Part shown: positions 28,772 to 38,527 of the stretch, piece by piece | Position numbering within the stretch: position 1 is the first letter of the stretch | Layout: every line of letters starts with the position of its first letter | Origin: Microbacterium sp. 67-17 | GTDB taxonomy: Bacteria; Actinomycetota; Actinomycetes; Actinomycetales; Microbacteriaceae | Direction of reading: 5' to 3' | DNA length: 64,000 bases | Assembly: GCF_001898325.1 (NCBI RefSeq) | Contig: NZ_MKTR01000034.1 | Span: 62,001 to 126,000 of the forward strand | Notes under the pieces: model-generated | What the model saw: only the letters and a program-made list of their open reading frames with translations | What the model was told of the DNA's origin: nothing | Databases searched by the model: none | Position numbers and translations under genes: made by a program

Positions 28772-30472
28772 TCAGCCCGCGCAGTAGGTCAAGGTGATCG
28801 TCGAGCGCACCGGCACCTCACCGGGCGCGAGAGACTGCGCGATGACGACAGGCGGGGTGGCCGCGGGGCACGACGTGTCTTCCTGCGTTTCTACCGTCAA
28901 CTGGGTGTCGGGGGCTTCGAGCTCCCGCGTTGCTGCCTCGACGGTGTACCCGGTGACGTCGTTGATCAAGACACGTCCCGTCGCAACGACGAGATCGACG
29001 CTGCTGCCGACTGCGACCTCGTCGCCGCCTGCTGGGTCTGCAGCGATCACGATTCCGGCGTCGAGGGCGGGATCGTTGCGCGAGGTCACCGTGCCCACCT
29101 TCAGACCGACCTGCTCGAGGGCCTGCGCGGCAGTCTCCTGGGTCAGGCCCGTGAGCGCCGGCACTGCCACGAGCTCCTGCCCCGTCGAAACGTAGACCTT
29201 GATCTGCTGGTTCACCTCGACGGAGACATCCGTGCCGGGATCGGTGCGAATGACGTTTCCTTCGGCCACCGTGACGCTTGATTCTTCGACGCGCACCGGA
29301 ACCAGATCGTTGGCGGTCAGCTCCTCCGCGGCGCGTTCGTAGGTCATGCCAGTCACGTCGGGGACGATCCGCGAGTTGCTCGGGACATTCTCGCCGCCGC
29401 GCGGAATGGTGAGTACCCAGAACAGTACCGAGATCAGCAACACGGCGAGGATCGCGACGCCCGCCCACACCCACGCCACCGGGGGACCCGACTGTGTGCG
29501 TCGCATCGTCGTATCGGTCGAAAGCTGTCGGAGCGACCGAGCGGTCTCCGCGGCTTGCCGCGGGTTAGGGCCGTAGAGCTCGCTGGTCAGCGTTCCCAAC
29601 TGCCGACGCGAGGGCGCCTTGCCGGTCAGGGCATGAGTCAGTGCGGCCCGAAAGGATGCAGCGTCTTGGTACCGCTGGTAGGGATCCTTCGCGAGAGCGC
29701 GAAGCACGACGGCATCCAATGCACGCGGGATCTCTTCATTGATCTCCGACGGTGTGAGCGGTGTCTCGCTGACGTGCTGGTAGGCGACGGCGACCGGGGA
29801 CTCACCCCGAAATGGCGCACGACCGGTCAACAGCTCATAGAGCACGACACCCGTGGAGTACAGGTCCGCACGAGCATCGACCGGTTCCCCCTTCGCCTGC
29901 TCGGGCGAGAAGTAGGCAGCGGTGCCGAGGATCGCGGTGGTCTCGGCAACGGTTGACGACGAATCCGACACCGCGCGAGCGATTCCGAAGTCCATCACCT
30001 TGATGTGATCGTCGGCAGTGACCATGACGTTGCCGGGCTTGATGTCGCGGTGCACGACGCCCGCGCGGTGCGAATACTCGAGAGCCTCGAGGATGCCGTC
30101 GGCATAGGCGACGGCACGTTCGGCGTCGACAGGGCCCTCTTCGATGACATCCTTCAGCAGGCGCCCCGTCACCAACTCCATGACGATGTACGGAACGGGC
30201 TGGGTCGTCCCGTCGGGAAGGGATTCGGTCTCTTCGCCGGCGTCGAACACGCGCACGATGGTCGGGTGCGACATCCGCGACGCAGCCTGAGCCTCCAGGC
30301 GGAAGCGCGTGCGGAAACCGGCGTCGCGGGCCAATTCGGGATTGAGGATCTTGATGGCCACGTCGCGGCCGAGCGTCAGATCGTATCCGCGATACACCGA
30401 AGCCATGCCGCCTCGGCCGATCGACTCGTCGATCCGGTAGCGGCCCGACAGCACGCGAGAATCGTCGGTCAC
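28772..30472 (-). CDS. pknB: Ser/Thr protein kinase PknB with PASTA domains
   Basis: A 566-residue transmembrane kinase that senses peptidoglycan fragments and phosphorylates growth and division proteins. The kinase domain shows GRGGMASVY, HRDIKPGNVM and DFGIA. One membrane helix follows (VAILAVLLISVLFWVLTI), then three clear PASTA repeats, each starting with a VPDVTG/VPALTG-like motif, and a weaker final one. GTG at 30472 is preferred because AGGGAGGGG stands just before it and gives the usual N-terminus (DDSRVLSGRYRI). It is the last gene of the fhaA-pknB cluster. Confidence 0.93.
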   Translation of the reverse strand: MTDDSRVLSGRYRIDESIGRGGMASVYRGYDLTLGRDVAIKILNPELARDAGFRTRFRLEAQAASRMSHPTIVRVFDAGEETESLPDGTTQPVPYIVMELVTGRLLKDVIEEGPVDAERAVAYADGILEALEYSHRAGVVHRDIKPGNVMVTADDHIKVMDFGIARAVSDSSSTVAETTAILGTAAYFSPEQAKGEPVDARADLYSTGVVLYELLTGRAPFRGESPVAVAYQHVSETPLTPSEINEEIPRALDAVVLRALAKDPYQRYQDAASFRAALTHALTGKAPSRRQLGTLTSELYGPNPRQAAETARSLRQLSTDTTMRRTQSGPPVAWVWAGVAILAVLLISVLFWVLTIPRGGENVPSNSRIVPDVTGMTYERAAEELTANDLVPVRVEESSVTVAEGNVIRTDPGTDVSVEVNQQIKVYVSTGQELVAVPALTGLTQETAAQALEQVGLKVGTVTSRNDPALDAGIVIAADPAGGDEVAVGSSVDLVVATGRVLINDVTGYTVEAATRELEAPDTQLTVETQEDTSCPAATPPVVIAQSLAPGEVPVRSTITLTYCAG

Positions 30473-30536
30473 ACTACCCCTCCCTGACTGAGCCAGTCTT
30501 CTGAGCCTAGTCGAGCGCTTCCTGTGAACCCCCCGG

Positions 30537-32240
30537 TCAGGGCGTGGGGGACGGGGTAGAGGCGGGCTGGATCTGAACCTGCATCTTCGGCGAGGCATCC
30601 GATGTCCGCTGCTCCGACCCGCTGCACAGTGCCGTGTAGGACGCCGTCAGGGTCTGACCCGCGGCGTTGGCGATGAGGATCGCCTCCTCACGGTCGTTCG
30701 GGGTGAACGTTCGCTGCGAGGTGCCGTCGACGGTGAAGACCGCATTCTGCAGCGTGACCGTGTAGCCACTGAGGGTTCCCGTGCCCGACGGGCAGGTGAA
30801 GCTGTCCCACGTCAGGGTGACGGTCGAGCCGGCGACGGCGGGCGAACCGCCCTGGATAGCGGGCGGATTGCTCGGTCCGCCGATCGGTGTGACCTGGCCG
30901 TAGCACGAGATCGTGAGCGCCTTCGTCGGCTCGATGTTGCCGGTCGGGTTGACCTGCCAGACGACACCGACCTGCGAGTCATCCGGAGCCGGCGTGCCCG
31001 TGTCTGTGACGACTTCGAGCACACCTGCACTCTTCGCCGTCTGCACTGCCTGCTCGCACTGCATGCCCACCAGGTTCAGTGCGTCGATGTTGATGCGCGT
31101 CTCGCTGGGCGAGGGCGTCGGAGTCGATGCGCTGGGCGACGGCGCCGACGACGAACTGGTCGGTTCGGGCGCTGGCTGCTGGTTGGCAACGAGAGCCCAG
31201 ATCGTGCCGCCGAGAACAAGAACCAGCAGCACGATGAGTGCAACGAGCGGCCAGGTCCACGGGCTGCGCTTACGCGGCGCGGGCTCTTCGGCCGGGGTCT
31301 CCGGAGCCGGCATCAGCCGCGTCTCTGCGGATGTCGCGGCGGACGTCAGCAGGGCAGTTGCGTCGTCGGCCGCGATGGCGCCCGTGGCGATCGCGGGAAT
31401 CGCTGCAGCTGCCGCGGCGACGTCGCCGCGGCGCAGGGCTGTTGCGGCTCGAGCGACGGCAGCAGCGGTGGCGGGGCGGTCCTCGGGCTTCTTGGCGATC
31501 ATCGCCATGACGAGGTTCTGCACCGGCACGGCGACGGTCGGCGGCAGCGGCGGCGGCTGCTCGTTGATCTGGGCCATCGCGATCGCGACCTGCGACTCGC
31601 CGGTGAACGGGCGCTTGCCTGCCAGGCATTCGTACGCGACGATGCCGAGCGAGTAGATGTCGGTAGCGGGGGATGCCGGATGACCGGATGCCTGCTCGGG
31701 CGACAGGTACTGCACGGTACCCATGACCTGGCCGGTGGCAGTCAGGGGCACCTGGTCGGCGATGCGCGCGATGCCGAAGTCGGTGATCTTGACGCGGCCA
31801 TCCGGGGTGATCAGCAGGTTCCCCGGCTTGATGTCGCGATGGACGAGCCCGGCGGCATGTGCCGCCTGCAGGGCTGCCGAGGTCTGGGCGATGATGTCGA
31901 GCGTCTTATCGGTCGACAGTGAGCCGTCCCGTTCAAGGATCGTTGACAGGGCCTCACCGGGAACGAGCTCCATCACCAGGAACGCGCTGCCGTTCTCTTC
32001 GCCGTAGTCGAAGACGCTGGCGATGCCCTCGTGGTTGACGAGGGCTGCATGCCGGGCCTCGGCGCGGAAGCGCTCCAGAAACCCGGGGTCTCCCATGTAC
32101 TCGTCTTTGAGGATCTTGATCGCGACCGTCCGTCCGATGACGTGGTCTGTTGCCTCCCAGACCTCGCCCATGCCGCCGATCGCGATCCGCGAATCCAGCT
32201 CGTAACGGCCGCCGAAGGTCACACCCTGCGTCGGTCTCAT
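30537..32240 (-). CDS. pknA: Ser/Thr protein kinase PknA
   Basis: A 567-residue transmembrane kinase partnering PknB in control of cell shape and division. Kinase motifs are GGMGEVWEA, HRDIKPGNLL and DFGIA. An Ala-rich juxtamembrane region and one membrane helix (WPLVALIVLLVLVLGGTIW) follow. Outside is a Ser/Pro/Thr linker, one PASTA-like unit (NLVGMQCEQAVQTAKSAG) and a further beta-rich stretch with Cys, ending in Thr/Pro. The extracytoplasmic part is longer than in mycobacterial PknA. Its start overlaps the pbpA stop (ATGA). Confidence 0.92.
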   Translation of the reverse strand: MRPTQGVTFGGRYELDSRIAIGGMGEVWEATDHVIGRTVAIKILKDEYMGDPGFLERFRAEARHAALVNHEGIASVFDYGEENGSAFLVMELVPGEALSTILERDGSLSTDKTLDIIAQTSAALQAAHAAGLVHRDIKPGNLLITPDGRVKITDFGIARIADQVPLTATGQVMGTVQYLSPEQASGHPASPATDIYSLGIVAYECLAGKRPFTGESQVAIAMAQINEQPPPLPPTVAVPVQNLVMAMIAKKPEDRPATAAAVARAATALRRGDVAAAAAAIPAIATGAIAADDATALLTSAATSAETRLMPAPETPAEEPAPRKRSPWTWPLVALIVLLVLVLGGTIWALVANQQPAPEPTSSSSAPSPSASTPTPSPSETRINIDALNLVGMQCEQAVQTAKSAGVLEVVTDTGTPAPDDSQVGVVWQVNPTGNIEPTKALTISCYGQVTPIGGPSNPPAIQGGSPAVAGSTVTLTWDSFTCPSGTGTLSGYTVTLQNAVFTVDGTSQRTFTPNDREEAILIANAAGQTLTASYTALCSGSEQRTSDASPKMQVQIQPASTPSPTP

Positions 32241-33691
32241 TTGTTCAGCACCGCCTCCATGACCTTCTTCGCGATCGGGGACGCGATGAGGTCCCCGTAT
32301 CCCGACTGACCCATTCCGCCACCGTTCTCCACGACCACGGCCACCGCCACCTCGGGATCGGCGGCGGGCGCGAACCCGGTGAACCAGAGGGTGTACGGCT
32401 TGTCGGGTCCGTTCTCCGCCGTACCCGTCTTACCGGCCACGTCGACGCCCTCTATTCTTGCATTCGAGGCGGCGCCGTTTTCGACATTCGCGACCATCAT
32501 GGCGACCATCTCCTCATTCAGTTCCGGGCTCAGTGCCTCACCGAAGACGGTGCTCTCGAACGTCTGTTGCACCGACAGGTCGGGCCCGATGACCTGATCG
32601 ACCATTCGGGGGTTCATCACGATCCCGCCGTTAGCGATTCCGGCAGAGACCATCGCCATCTGCAACGGAGTCGCAGTCACCTGTCCCTGGCCGAACCCGG
32701 TGAGGGCGGTTTGCGGGGCATCGAGCCCGCGGGGATAGCTCGAGGCAGTCGAGTCCAGAGGGATGCTGAATGACAGGTTGAAGCCGAATTTCTCGGCCTG
32801 CTGACGGATCGCCTCGTCCCCCAGCTGCACGGCAAGTTGAGCCATCGGGATGTTGCAGCTGAGCCGCAGCGCGTCGGCGATGGATACGGTGTCCCCGGGA
32901 CCGCACGTGCCACCGCTGGAGTTGCGGATCGTGTTCGACGACTGGGGCAGTTGCCAGATGGCGGGGTTCGGGATCTGCGACTCGGGCGTGTACTGCCCTG
33001 ACGCCAGAGCCGCGGCGACGACGACCACCTTGAACGTCGACCCCGGCGGGTTGAGATCCCCCGCGATCGCGCGGTTGTACAGCGGGTTCGCCGGATCGGC
33101 GAGCAGCGCGGCGTAGTCAGTTTCCACCTGAGCGGTGTCGTGTGACACGAGCAGGTTGGTGTCGTAGCTGGGGCTCGTGACCATCGCGAGAACGCGACCG
33201 GTATCGGGCTCGATGGCGATGACTGCTCCCTGCAGGTCGCCGAGCGCCTCATACGCGGCCCGCTGAACGTCGGCATCCAGCGACAGCACGACGTTCGAAC
33301 CGCGCGGCGGCTGACCGGTGAGGATCTGTTCGATGCGGGAGAGGAACTGCGAACTCGCTGTGCCGCTGAGTTCGTCGTTCATCGCCTGCTCGATGCCGGT
33401 GGCCTGCCCGACGACGGGGATGACGCCGGTCACCGGCGCCCACATGTCGGGGTCGACGTAGACGCGTTGCCAGCTGAAGACGTCGCTCGAGGGGACTGAG
33501 GACGCGATCGCCGAGCCACTCGCGATGATCGAGCCGCGTTGCACTTCGTAGGAGTCGTACAACGCGCGGGTATTTCGCGGGTAGTCGGCGAGATCCGCCG
33601 ACTGGATGCCCTGGATCCACGTCGTCGAGGCGAACAGGGCGAGGAACATCATCAGCACCAGGACGCTGAGCCGCCGCAACTCCTTGGTCAT
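32237..33691 (-). CDS. pbpA: Class B penicillin-binding protein (PbpA, transpeptidase)
   Basis: A 484-residue membrane-anchored transpeptidase that cross-links peptidoglycan. One N-terminal membrane helix (LSVLVLMMFLALFAST) precedes a dimerisation region. The transpeptidase domain shows the active serine in GSTFK, the SCN motif in LRLSCNIPMA, and KTG in VAGKTGTAENG. The dedicated PASTA tail of some PBP2x proteins is absent. It is followed by pknA and works with the SEDS protein encoded upstream. Confidence 0.94.
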   Translation of the reverse strand: MTKELRRLSVLVLMMFLALFASTTWIQGIQSADLADYPRNTRALYDSYEVQRGSIIASGSAIASSVPSSDVFSWQRVYVDPDMWAPVTGVIPVVGQATGIEQAMNDELSGTASSQFLSRIEQILTGQPPRGSNVVLSLDADVQRAAYEALGDLQGAVIAIEPDTGRVLAMVTSPSYDTNLLVSHDTAQVETDYAALLADPANPLYNRAIAGDLNPPGSTFKVVVVAAALASGQYTPESQIPNPAIWQLPQSSNTIRNSSGGTCGPGDTVSIADALRLSCNIPMAQLAVQLGDEAIRQQAEKFGFNLSFSIPLDSTASSYPRGLDAPQTALTGFGQGQVTATPLQMAMVSAGIANGGIVMNPRMVDQVIGPDLSVQQTFESTVFGEALSPELNEEMVAMMVANVENGAASNARIEGVDVAGKTGTAENGPDKPYTLWFTGFAPAADPEVAVAVVVENGGGMGQSGYGDLIASPIAKKVMEAVLNK

Positions 33692-33707
33692 CGAGCCATC
33701 ACCCCCA

Positions 33708-35114
33708 TCATCCGATCACCGCGCGCGGGCGGCTGCGGACGGCATCCGAGATGCGAAGCAGCAGCGCCACGATGATCCAGTTGGCAACGAGCGAGGATCC
33801 ACCCGCCGCAAGGAACGGTGTCGTCAGGCCCGTCACCGGGATGACGCGGGTGACACCGCCGACCATGATGAACACCTGAAGGGCGATCGTGAAGGCAAGG
33901 CCCGTCGCGAGCAGCTTGCCGAAATCATCCTGGCCCGCGACGCCGATCCGGATGCCGCGTGCGACGAACACCATGTACAGCAGCAGGATCGCAAACACAC
34001 CGGCGAGGCCGAGCTCTTCGCCGAGGCTCGGCAGAATGTAGTCGCTCTGCGAGAGCGGGGTGATGTAGGGGCGACCCTGCCCGAGCCCGGTGCCGATGAG
34101 TCCCCCGTGGGCGAGGCCGTAGATGCCCTGGACGAGTTGGAAGCTTCCGCCCGTGGCTTCGATGCGGTCCGGGTTGAAAGGATCGAGCCAGTTGTCGAAG
34201 CGTCCACCCACGTACGACAGGACGCGCGAGGCGAAGAATGCACCGGCGCCTGCCAGGGCGAGACCGATGACGACCCACGAGGTCTTGCCCGTGGCGACGT
34301 AGAGCATCGCGACGAACATGCCGAACAGCAGCAGTCCGGTGCCGAGGTCACGCTGGAGCACGATGATGCCGAGCGAGATCAGCCAGAGTACGAGGAGGGG
34401 TCCGAGTTCGCGTGCTCGCGGCCATGTCATGCCGAGGAACCGGGTACCGACCGAGCTCAGGCTCTCGCGGGTGCGCACGAGGTAGCCGGCGAAGAAGATC
34501 GCGAGCGAGATCTTCGCGAGCTCACCCGGCTGGAACGAGAAGATCCCGAGCGACACCCACACATCGGCATTCGCGTCGGTGCCAAGGCCCGGCACGATCG
34601 GAAGCAGGAGCAGCGCGATTCCCACGAACCCGAAGATGTAGGTGTACCGGAACAGCACGCGGTAGTTGCGCAGCGCGATCACAACGGCGAGGCATCCGAG
34701 GATCGCGATGCCCGCCCAAGCGAGCTGGCGAACCGACGCAGCATCCCAGCCCTCCGCACCGATCGCGAGGTCGATGCGGTAAATCATCGCGATACCCAGG
34801 CCTGTGAGGAGGGTCGCGATCGGCACGACGAACGGGTCGGCGTCGCGCGCCCAGACGCGCAGCGCGATGTGGACGGCGATCACCGTGGTGAACAGTCCAC
34901 CGAAGGCGATGAGGTAGCCGGGCGCGATCTCGCCCATGACGCCGAGCTGCACGAGTACGAGCGCACCGAGGGAGAGCACGAGCGCGAACAGCAGCAGGCC
35001 GAGTTCGCGGTTGCGCTGCTTCTGCGGGGTCCGCAACCTCTTGAGCGCGCGGACGACAGCTGTATCGGCCGAGATCTCCGACGCCGGTTCGCGCATGATG
35101 GCGGGATCAGCCAC
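33708..35114 (-). CDS. rodA: SEDS-family peptidoglycan glycosyltransferase (RodA/FtsW type)
   Basis: A 468-residue polytopic membrane enzyme that polymerises lipid II into glycan strands with its partner PBP. The family signature SFQPGELAKISLAIFFAGYL and the catalytic-loop region with DLGTGLLLFG are present, and about twelve membrane helices span its length. The position in the fhaA-pstP-rodA-pbpA-pknAB cluster supports the RodA name over FtsW, whose gene is usually in the dcw cluster. Its start overlaps the phosphatase stop by eight bases. Confidence 0.9.
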   Translation of the reverse strand: MADPAIMREPASEISADTAVVRALKRLRTPQKQRNRELGLLLFALVLSLGALVLVQLGVMGEIAPGYLIAFGGLFTTVIAVHIALRVWARDADPFVVPIATLLTGLGIAMIYRIDLAIGAEGWDAASVRQLAWAGIAILGCLAVVIALRNYRVLFRYTYIFGFVGIALLLLPIVPGLGTDANADVWVSLGIFSFQPGELAKISLAIFFAGYLVRTRESLSSVGTRFLGMTWPRARELGPLLVLWLISLGIIVLQRDLGTGLLLFGMFVAMLYVATGKTSWVVIGLALAGAGAFFASRVLSYVGGRFDNWLDPFNPDRIEATGGSFQLVQGIYGLAHGGLIGTGLGQGRPYITPLSQSDYILPSLGEELGLAGVFAILLLYMVFVARGIRIGVAGQDDFGKLLATGLAFTIALQVFIMVGGVTRVIPVTGLTTPFLAAGGSSLVANWIIVALLLRISDAVRSRPRAVIG

Positions 35115-36348
35115 TGGGCACCTCCGCCCGGGATTCGAGCCTGTCGACGATGGCCTGCGCGTCGGCGAGGGAACGTGCCGAGATCGTACGCTCCACGGTT
35201 GCGCGGTCGAAGGACTGCAGATCGGCGAGCAGGATGCCGGTGTCTTCGTACGGGGTCGAGAGCGAGATCGGACCGATGTTCTGTTGGATGCCGCGGTAGA
35301 TCACGACGGTGTCTTCGTCGGCGCCGACGAAGAAGCGCGTCTGCGTCCACTGGTAGGCGCCGAAGAGCGCGACGCCGATCATGGCGAGCACGATCACGAA
35401 GCCCGCGATCCAGGCGAGCTGGCGTCGGCGCGATCGACGTCGGTCCTCTTCGATGAGCTCCTCGAGGAATTCCGGCGCCGGCTCGAAGTGCGTGGGCTCG
35501 TTGGCTGCCTGCCTTGCGGGGTGCAGCCAGCTCGTGCGGGAGCTGCGGGCGGCAGGAATGTCGATGCCGGCGGGGTTGGACGCCGAACCGACGACCGTCG
35601 GGGTTCCCGAGAACAGCGGATGCTGCCCCCCGACATCCACGAGCACGATCGTGACGTTGTCGGGGGCTCCGGCATCCAGGGCCATCTTCAGCAGTGCGTC
35701 AGCGGTGCGGGCCGGAGCAAGGTCTGCCCCGAGCGCCTTGGCCGTCTGTGTGTCGGGGACGACGCCGCACAGTCCGTCGGAGCACAGGAGCCAACGGTCG
35801 CCGGGCTGAGTCGGCATGACGAAGGTGTCGATCTCGGGGTTCGGCGACATGTCGCCGAGCACGCGCATCAGTACCGAGCGGCGCGGGTGGTAGCGCGCTT
35901 CCTCGGGGGTGATGCGACCCGAATCCACAAGACGCTGGACGAACGTGTGGTCGGTGGTGATCTGCGTTAGTGCTCCGTCGCGGTACAGATAGACGCGGGA
36001 GTCGCCGATGTGGGCGATGACGGCGTAGTCGTCGACCATCGCGAGGGCGCTGACCGTCGTTCCCATGCCGGCAAGTTCCGGGCGTGCGGCGACGGTGTCG
36101 ATCAGGGCAGCCGCGGTGTCGGTGATCGCCTCACCGAGCGCCCGTTCGGCTGCCGCGGGCGACTCGAAGGGGCGGTCGAGGTCCGCGAGTTGCGCGATCG
36201 CGATGCTCGAGGCCACGTCACCGCCGGCGTGGCCGCCCATCCCGTCGGCGACGATGAACAGGTTGGATCCGGCGTACCCGGAATCCTGGTTGTTCGATCG
36301 CACCTTGCCGGTGTGCGACAGCGCCGCGCTGGATCCTTCGAAGACCAT
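35107..36348 (-). CDS. pstP: PP2C-type Ser/Thr protein phosphatase (PstP)
   Basis: A 413-residue metal-dependent phosphatase that reverses PknA/PknB phosphorylation. The catalytic domain occupies about residues 1-240: RSNNQDS, VADGMGGHAGGDVAS, LLCSDGLCG and DNVTIVLVDVG, which hold the metal-binding aspartates. A basic segment and one membrane helix (IAGFVIVLAMIGVALFGAY) lead to a short extracytoplasmic domain. The layout matches PstP of mycobacteria. It lies 13 bases after fhaB. Confidence 0.93.
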   Translation of the reverse strand: MVFEGSSAALSHTGKVRSNNQDSGYAGSNLFIVADGMGGHAGGDVASSIAIAQLADLDRPFESPAAAERALGEAITDTAAALIDTVAARPELAGMGTTVSALAMVDDYAVIAHIGDSRVYLYRDGALTQITTDHTFVQRLVDSGRITPEEARYHPRRSVLMRVLGDMSPNPEIDTFVMPTQPGDRWLLCSDGLCGVVPDTQTAKALGADLAPARTADALLKMALDAGAPDNVTIVLVDVGGQHPLFSGTPTVVGSASNPAGIDIPAARSSRTSWLHPARQAANEPTHFEPAPEFLEELIEEDRRRSRRRQLAWIAGFVIVLAMIGVALFGAYQWTQTRFFVGADEDTVVIYRGIQQNIGPISLSTPYEDTGILLADLQSFDRATVERTISARSLADAQAIVDRLESRAEVPSG

Positions 36349-36361
36349 GACGGGTCGGCCG

Positions 36362-36880
36362 TCACTTCCGCAGTTCGAAGGTCGTGGCGCCGACCTTGAT
36401 CGGGGCGCCGATCTTCACCTCGACCGGCGCGCTCACGCGTGCCCCGTCATGCCAGGTGCCGTTGGTCGAATCCAGGTCCTGCAGCATCCACTGCTCTCCC
36501 CAGAGCAGGAGGCGGGCGTGGTGGCTCGAGGTGTAGTCGTCGCGGATGACCAGGCCCGACTCGCTCGAGCGCCCGATCGTGAGGGGCTCGGTTCCCAGGG
36601 GGAGCTCGAGACCGGCCTTGGGGCCACTCGTGATCACGATGCGCGAGACCGTGTCTTTCGTCGCGGGTCCCCCGGCATCTCCGGAGGGTGCCGGCGGTGC
36701 CGAGGGTGCGACCGGTGCCGTTTCGCGCCGAACAGGTCCGACCGGAGCTGCAGCTTCCGGCATCCGTCGAACTCGCACGCCGAACACGTCGGCGCGCAGG
36801 GCATAGACGACGGCGAACACGAAGAACCACAGCAGCAGCAGGAACCCGATCTGCAGCAGCAGAAGTGTCAGCTCACTCAT
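36362..36880 (-). CDS. fhaB: FHA-domain protein FhaB/FipA-type
   Basis: A 172-residue protein with an N-terminal membrane helix (LLLLQIGFLLLLWFFVFAVV), a Pro/Ala linker and a C-terminal FHA domain. The FHA core includes TIGRSSESGLVI, SSHHARL and LDSTNGTW, which form the phosphothreonine-binding surface. It probably tethers phosphorylated partners of PknA/PknB to the membrane. Its start overlaps the fhaA stop (ATGA). Confidence 0.9.
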   Translation of the reverse strand: MSELTLLLLQIGFLLLLWFFVFAVVYALRADVFGVRVRRMPEAAAPVGPVRRETAPVAPSAPPAPSGDAGGPATKDTVSRIVITSGPKAGLELPLGTEPLTIGRSSESGLVIRDDYTSSHHARLLLWGEQWMLQDLDSTNGTWHDGARVSAPVEVKIGAPIKVGATTFELRK

Positions 36881-37614
36881 GCGCGTCCGCCCCCGTCGAA
36901 CACGTCGAAAGCCCGCGTGGCATCGGATGCCGGCTGTCGGGCCGGCGCGGAGGCCTGCGCGACGATGCGGAACACCATGTCGGTGCGGCCGATCGTGATG
37001 GTGGAGTCCGGCGGCAGGGGAGACTCGCTGATCTTGCGACCGTTCAGCAGCGTGCCATTGGTCGACCCGAGGTCGCGCACCATCGCGCGCTCGCCGTCCC
37101 AGAGAACCTCGACGTGCCTGCGGCTCGTGCCGGCATCCGCAAGAGTGATGTCTGCGTCGCTACCGCGGCCGATCACGGTGCGGGCCTTGACGAGCGGATG
37201 CCGCTGGCCCGCGATGTCCAGAACACCGCGCCACGAAACCGACCCCTGCGCGGTCGATGAGTCGACCTGCAGCGTTCCGGTCGAGAGGGCATTGTCTCGG
37301 CGAATGGTCACCGAAACCGGGCCGGCGAAGGTGTATCCCTGCGACCGAGCGTGCTTCGTGACGAGCTCGCCCAGTTCGTCGACGAGCGGTTGACCGATCG
37401 CCTGCATCCGTTCGTCGTCAGCGGGTGCCAGCCGGACGGTGAAGGTGTTCGGGGCGAGGATCCGGTCCCGGGCCACCACGGCAGCCTTCTTGTCGAGCTC
37501 GCTGCGCAGGGCGGATGCGATCTCGACGGGTTGGATCCCGCTACGGAAGGTCTTCGCGAACGCGCCGTTCACGGCACGTTCGAGCCCCTTCTCGAAGCTG
37601 TCAAGTAGTCCCAC
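36877..37614 (-). CDS. fhaA: FHA-domain protein FhaA (DUF3662 plus FHA)
   Basis: A 245-residue cytoplasmic protein. Residues about 1-115 are the DUF3662 domain (GLLDSFEKGLERAVNGAFAKTF); the FHA domain follows a short linker and shows VIGRGSDADITL, SRRHVEV and LGSTNGTLLNGR. In mycobacteria FhaA binds phosphorylated partners such as the MurJ/MviN pseudokinase domain and restrains wall synthesis. MurJ here lacks that domain, so the target must differ. The start is GTG at 37614 with GAGGAG upstream. It heads the operon. Confidence 0.9.
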   Translation of the reverse strand: MGLLDSFEKGLERAVNGAFAKTFRSGIQPVEIASALRSELDKKAAVVARDRILAPNTFTVRLAPADDERMQAIGQPLVDELGELVTKHARSQGYTFAGPVSVTIRRDNALSTGTLQVDSSTAQGSVSWRGVLDIAGQRHPLVKARTVIGRGSDADITLADAGTSRRHVEVLWDGERAMVRDLGSTNGTLLNGRKISESPLPPDSTITIGRTDMVFRIVAQASAPARQPASDATRAFDVFDGGGRA

Positions 37615-37765
37615 GGATCTCCTCAGGCAGGCAGAGCGGTGGGACCATGCTAGTTGGAGACTCTGAACAGGCCATGGACGACTTCGCCGGAGCGCTGATA
37701 CGGGGCCCGACGCGCTGATCTGTCGTGATATCCTCGGGAAGTTGATCCGCGGTCCGCCGCGGTTC

Positions 37766-37849
37766 GCGCGAGTGGCGGAATAGGCAGACGCGCTGGCTTC
37801 AGGTGCCAGTGCCCGAAAGGGCGTGGGGGTTCAACTCCCCCCTCGCGCA
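37766..37849 (+). tRNA. tRNA-Leu (CAG)
   Basis: An 84-base class II tRNA with acceptor stem GCGCGAG/CTCGCGC, anticodon loop TTCAGGT (CAG), and a variable arm containing GCCCGAAAGGGC. The T arm is GGGGGTTCAACTCCCCC. No CCA is encoded. It diverges from the fhaA operon across a 150-base gap without other genes. Confidence 0.96.
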
Positions 37850-37855
37850 CAGGAG

Positions 37856-37882
37856 AGAAGGTCCCGAGAGGGGCCTTCTTTT
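37856..37882 (+). terminator. Intrinsic terminator of tRNA-Leu
   Basis: AGAAGGTCCC at 37856-37865 pairs with GGGGCCTTCT at 37870-37879 over ten positions (one G-T) around a GAGA loop, followed by TTTT at 37879-37882. Confidence 0.85.
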
Positions 37883-37905
37883 CGTCCTACCCGACTCGAG
37901 GCGTC

Positions 37906-38478
37906 ATGAGATTCCAGCCTGCCGCGGCCCTGGCCGCACTCACGATCGTGGGCATCGCGCTGACAGGGTGTACCGCAGAGTCGACGCCCGATCCGAGCCC
38001 GACGCTCTCGGTCAGTGAGAGCGCCGAGGCGGCGCCGGGAACCCGCGCCAACCCGCTCGCGGTCGGTGAGACCATTCGACTCTCCGACGGGTCGGCATGG
38101 TCGGTGGGTGCGACGGCGGCGACCGAGGTCGGCGACGGGTATGTCGTGCTACCGATGCGCATCCTCATCGACTGGGATGCGATCCGTGATCAGCTGGCGG
38201 AGGCAGGGCAGGACCCCGCGGATGCCGACACCCTCGGGATTGACCCGTGGGCGTCATTGGTCGTCCGCTACATCGGGGCGAGCGGGCGTAGCTACGAGCT
38301 GTTCGAGAACGCCGCAGCCGACGTGCCGAACCAGCTCTGGTCGATCGGAACGGTGTATCCGCCGGCCGAGGACCTGTCGGCAAACGTCGCTGTGAGCGTG
38401 CCGGTCGAAGAGATCGACGGCGGCGTGTGGACGGTGCTCAACACCGGCGGTGACGCCGTCTTCCTCGCGACGTCCTGA
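37906..38478 (+). CDS. Putative lipoprotein of unknown function
   Basis: A 190-residue exported protein. The N-terminus MRFQPAAALAALTIVGIALTGC-like ends in a lipobox (LTGC) with Cys at about residue 22, so it should be lipid-anchored on the outer face of the membrane. A Thr/Ser/Pro-rich linker leads to a beta-rich domain of about 140 residues (from NPLAVGETIRLSDGSAW). I do not recognise the fold family. It stands alone between tRNA-Leu and a convergent gene. Confidence 0.7.
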   Translation: MRFQPAAALAALTIVGIALTGCTAESTPDPSPTLSVSESAEAAPGTRANPLAVGETIRLSDGSAWSVGATAATEVGDGYVVLPMRILIDWDAIRDQLAEAGQDPADADTLGIDPWASLVVRYIGASGRSYELFENAAADVPNQLWSIGTVYPPAEDLSANVAVSVPVEEIDGGVWTVLNTGGDAVFLATS

Positions 38479-38527
38479 GTGGGCCGGAGAACTCATCCAG
38501 CCCTAGTACCCGCGCCGTTGCGGTGTC

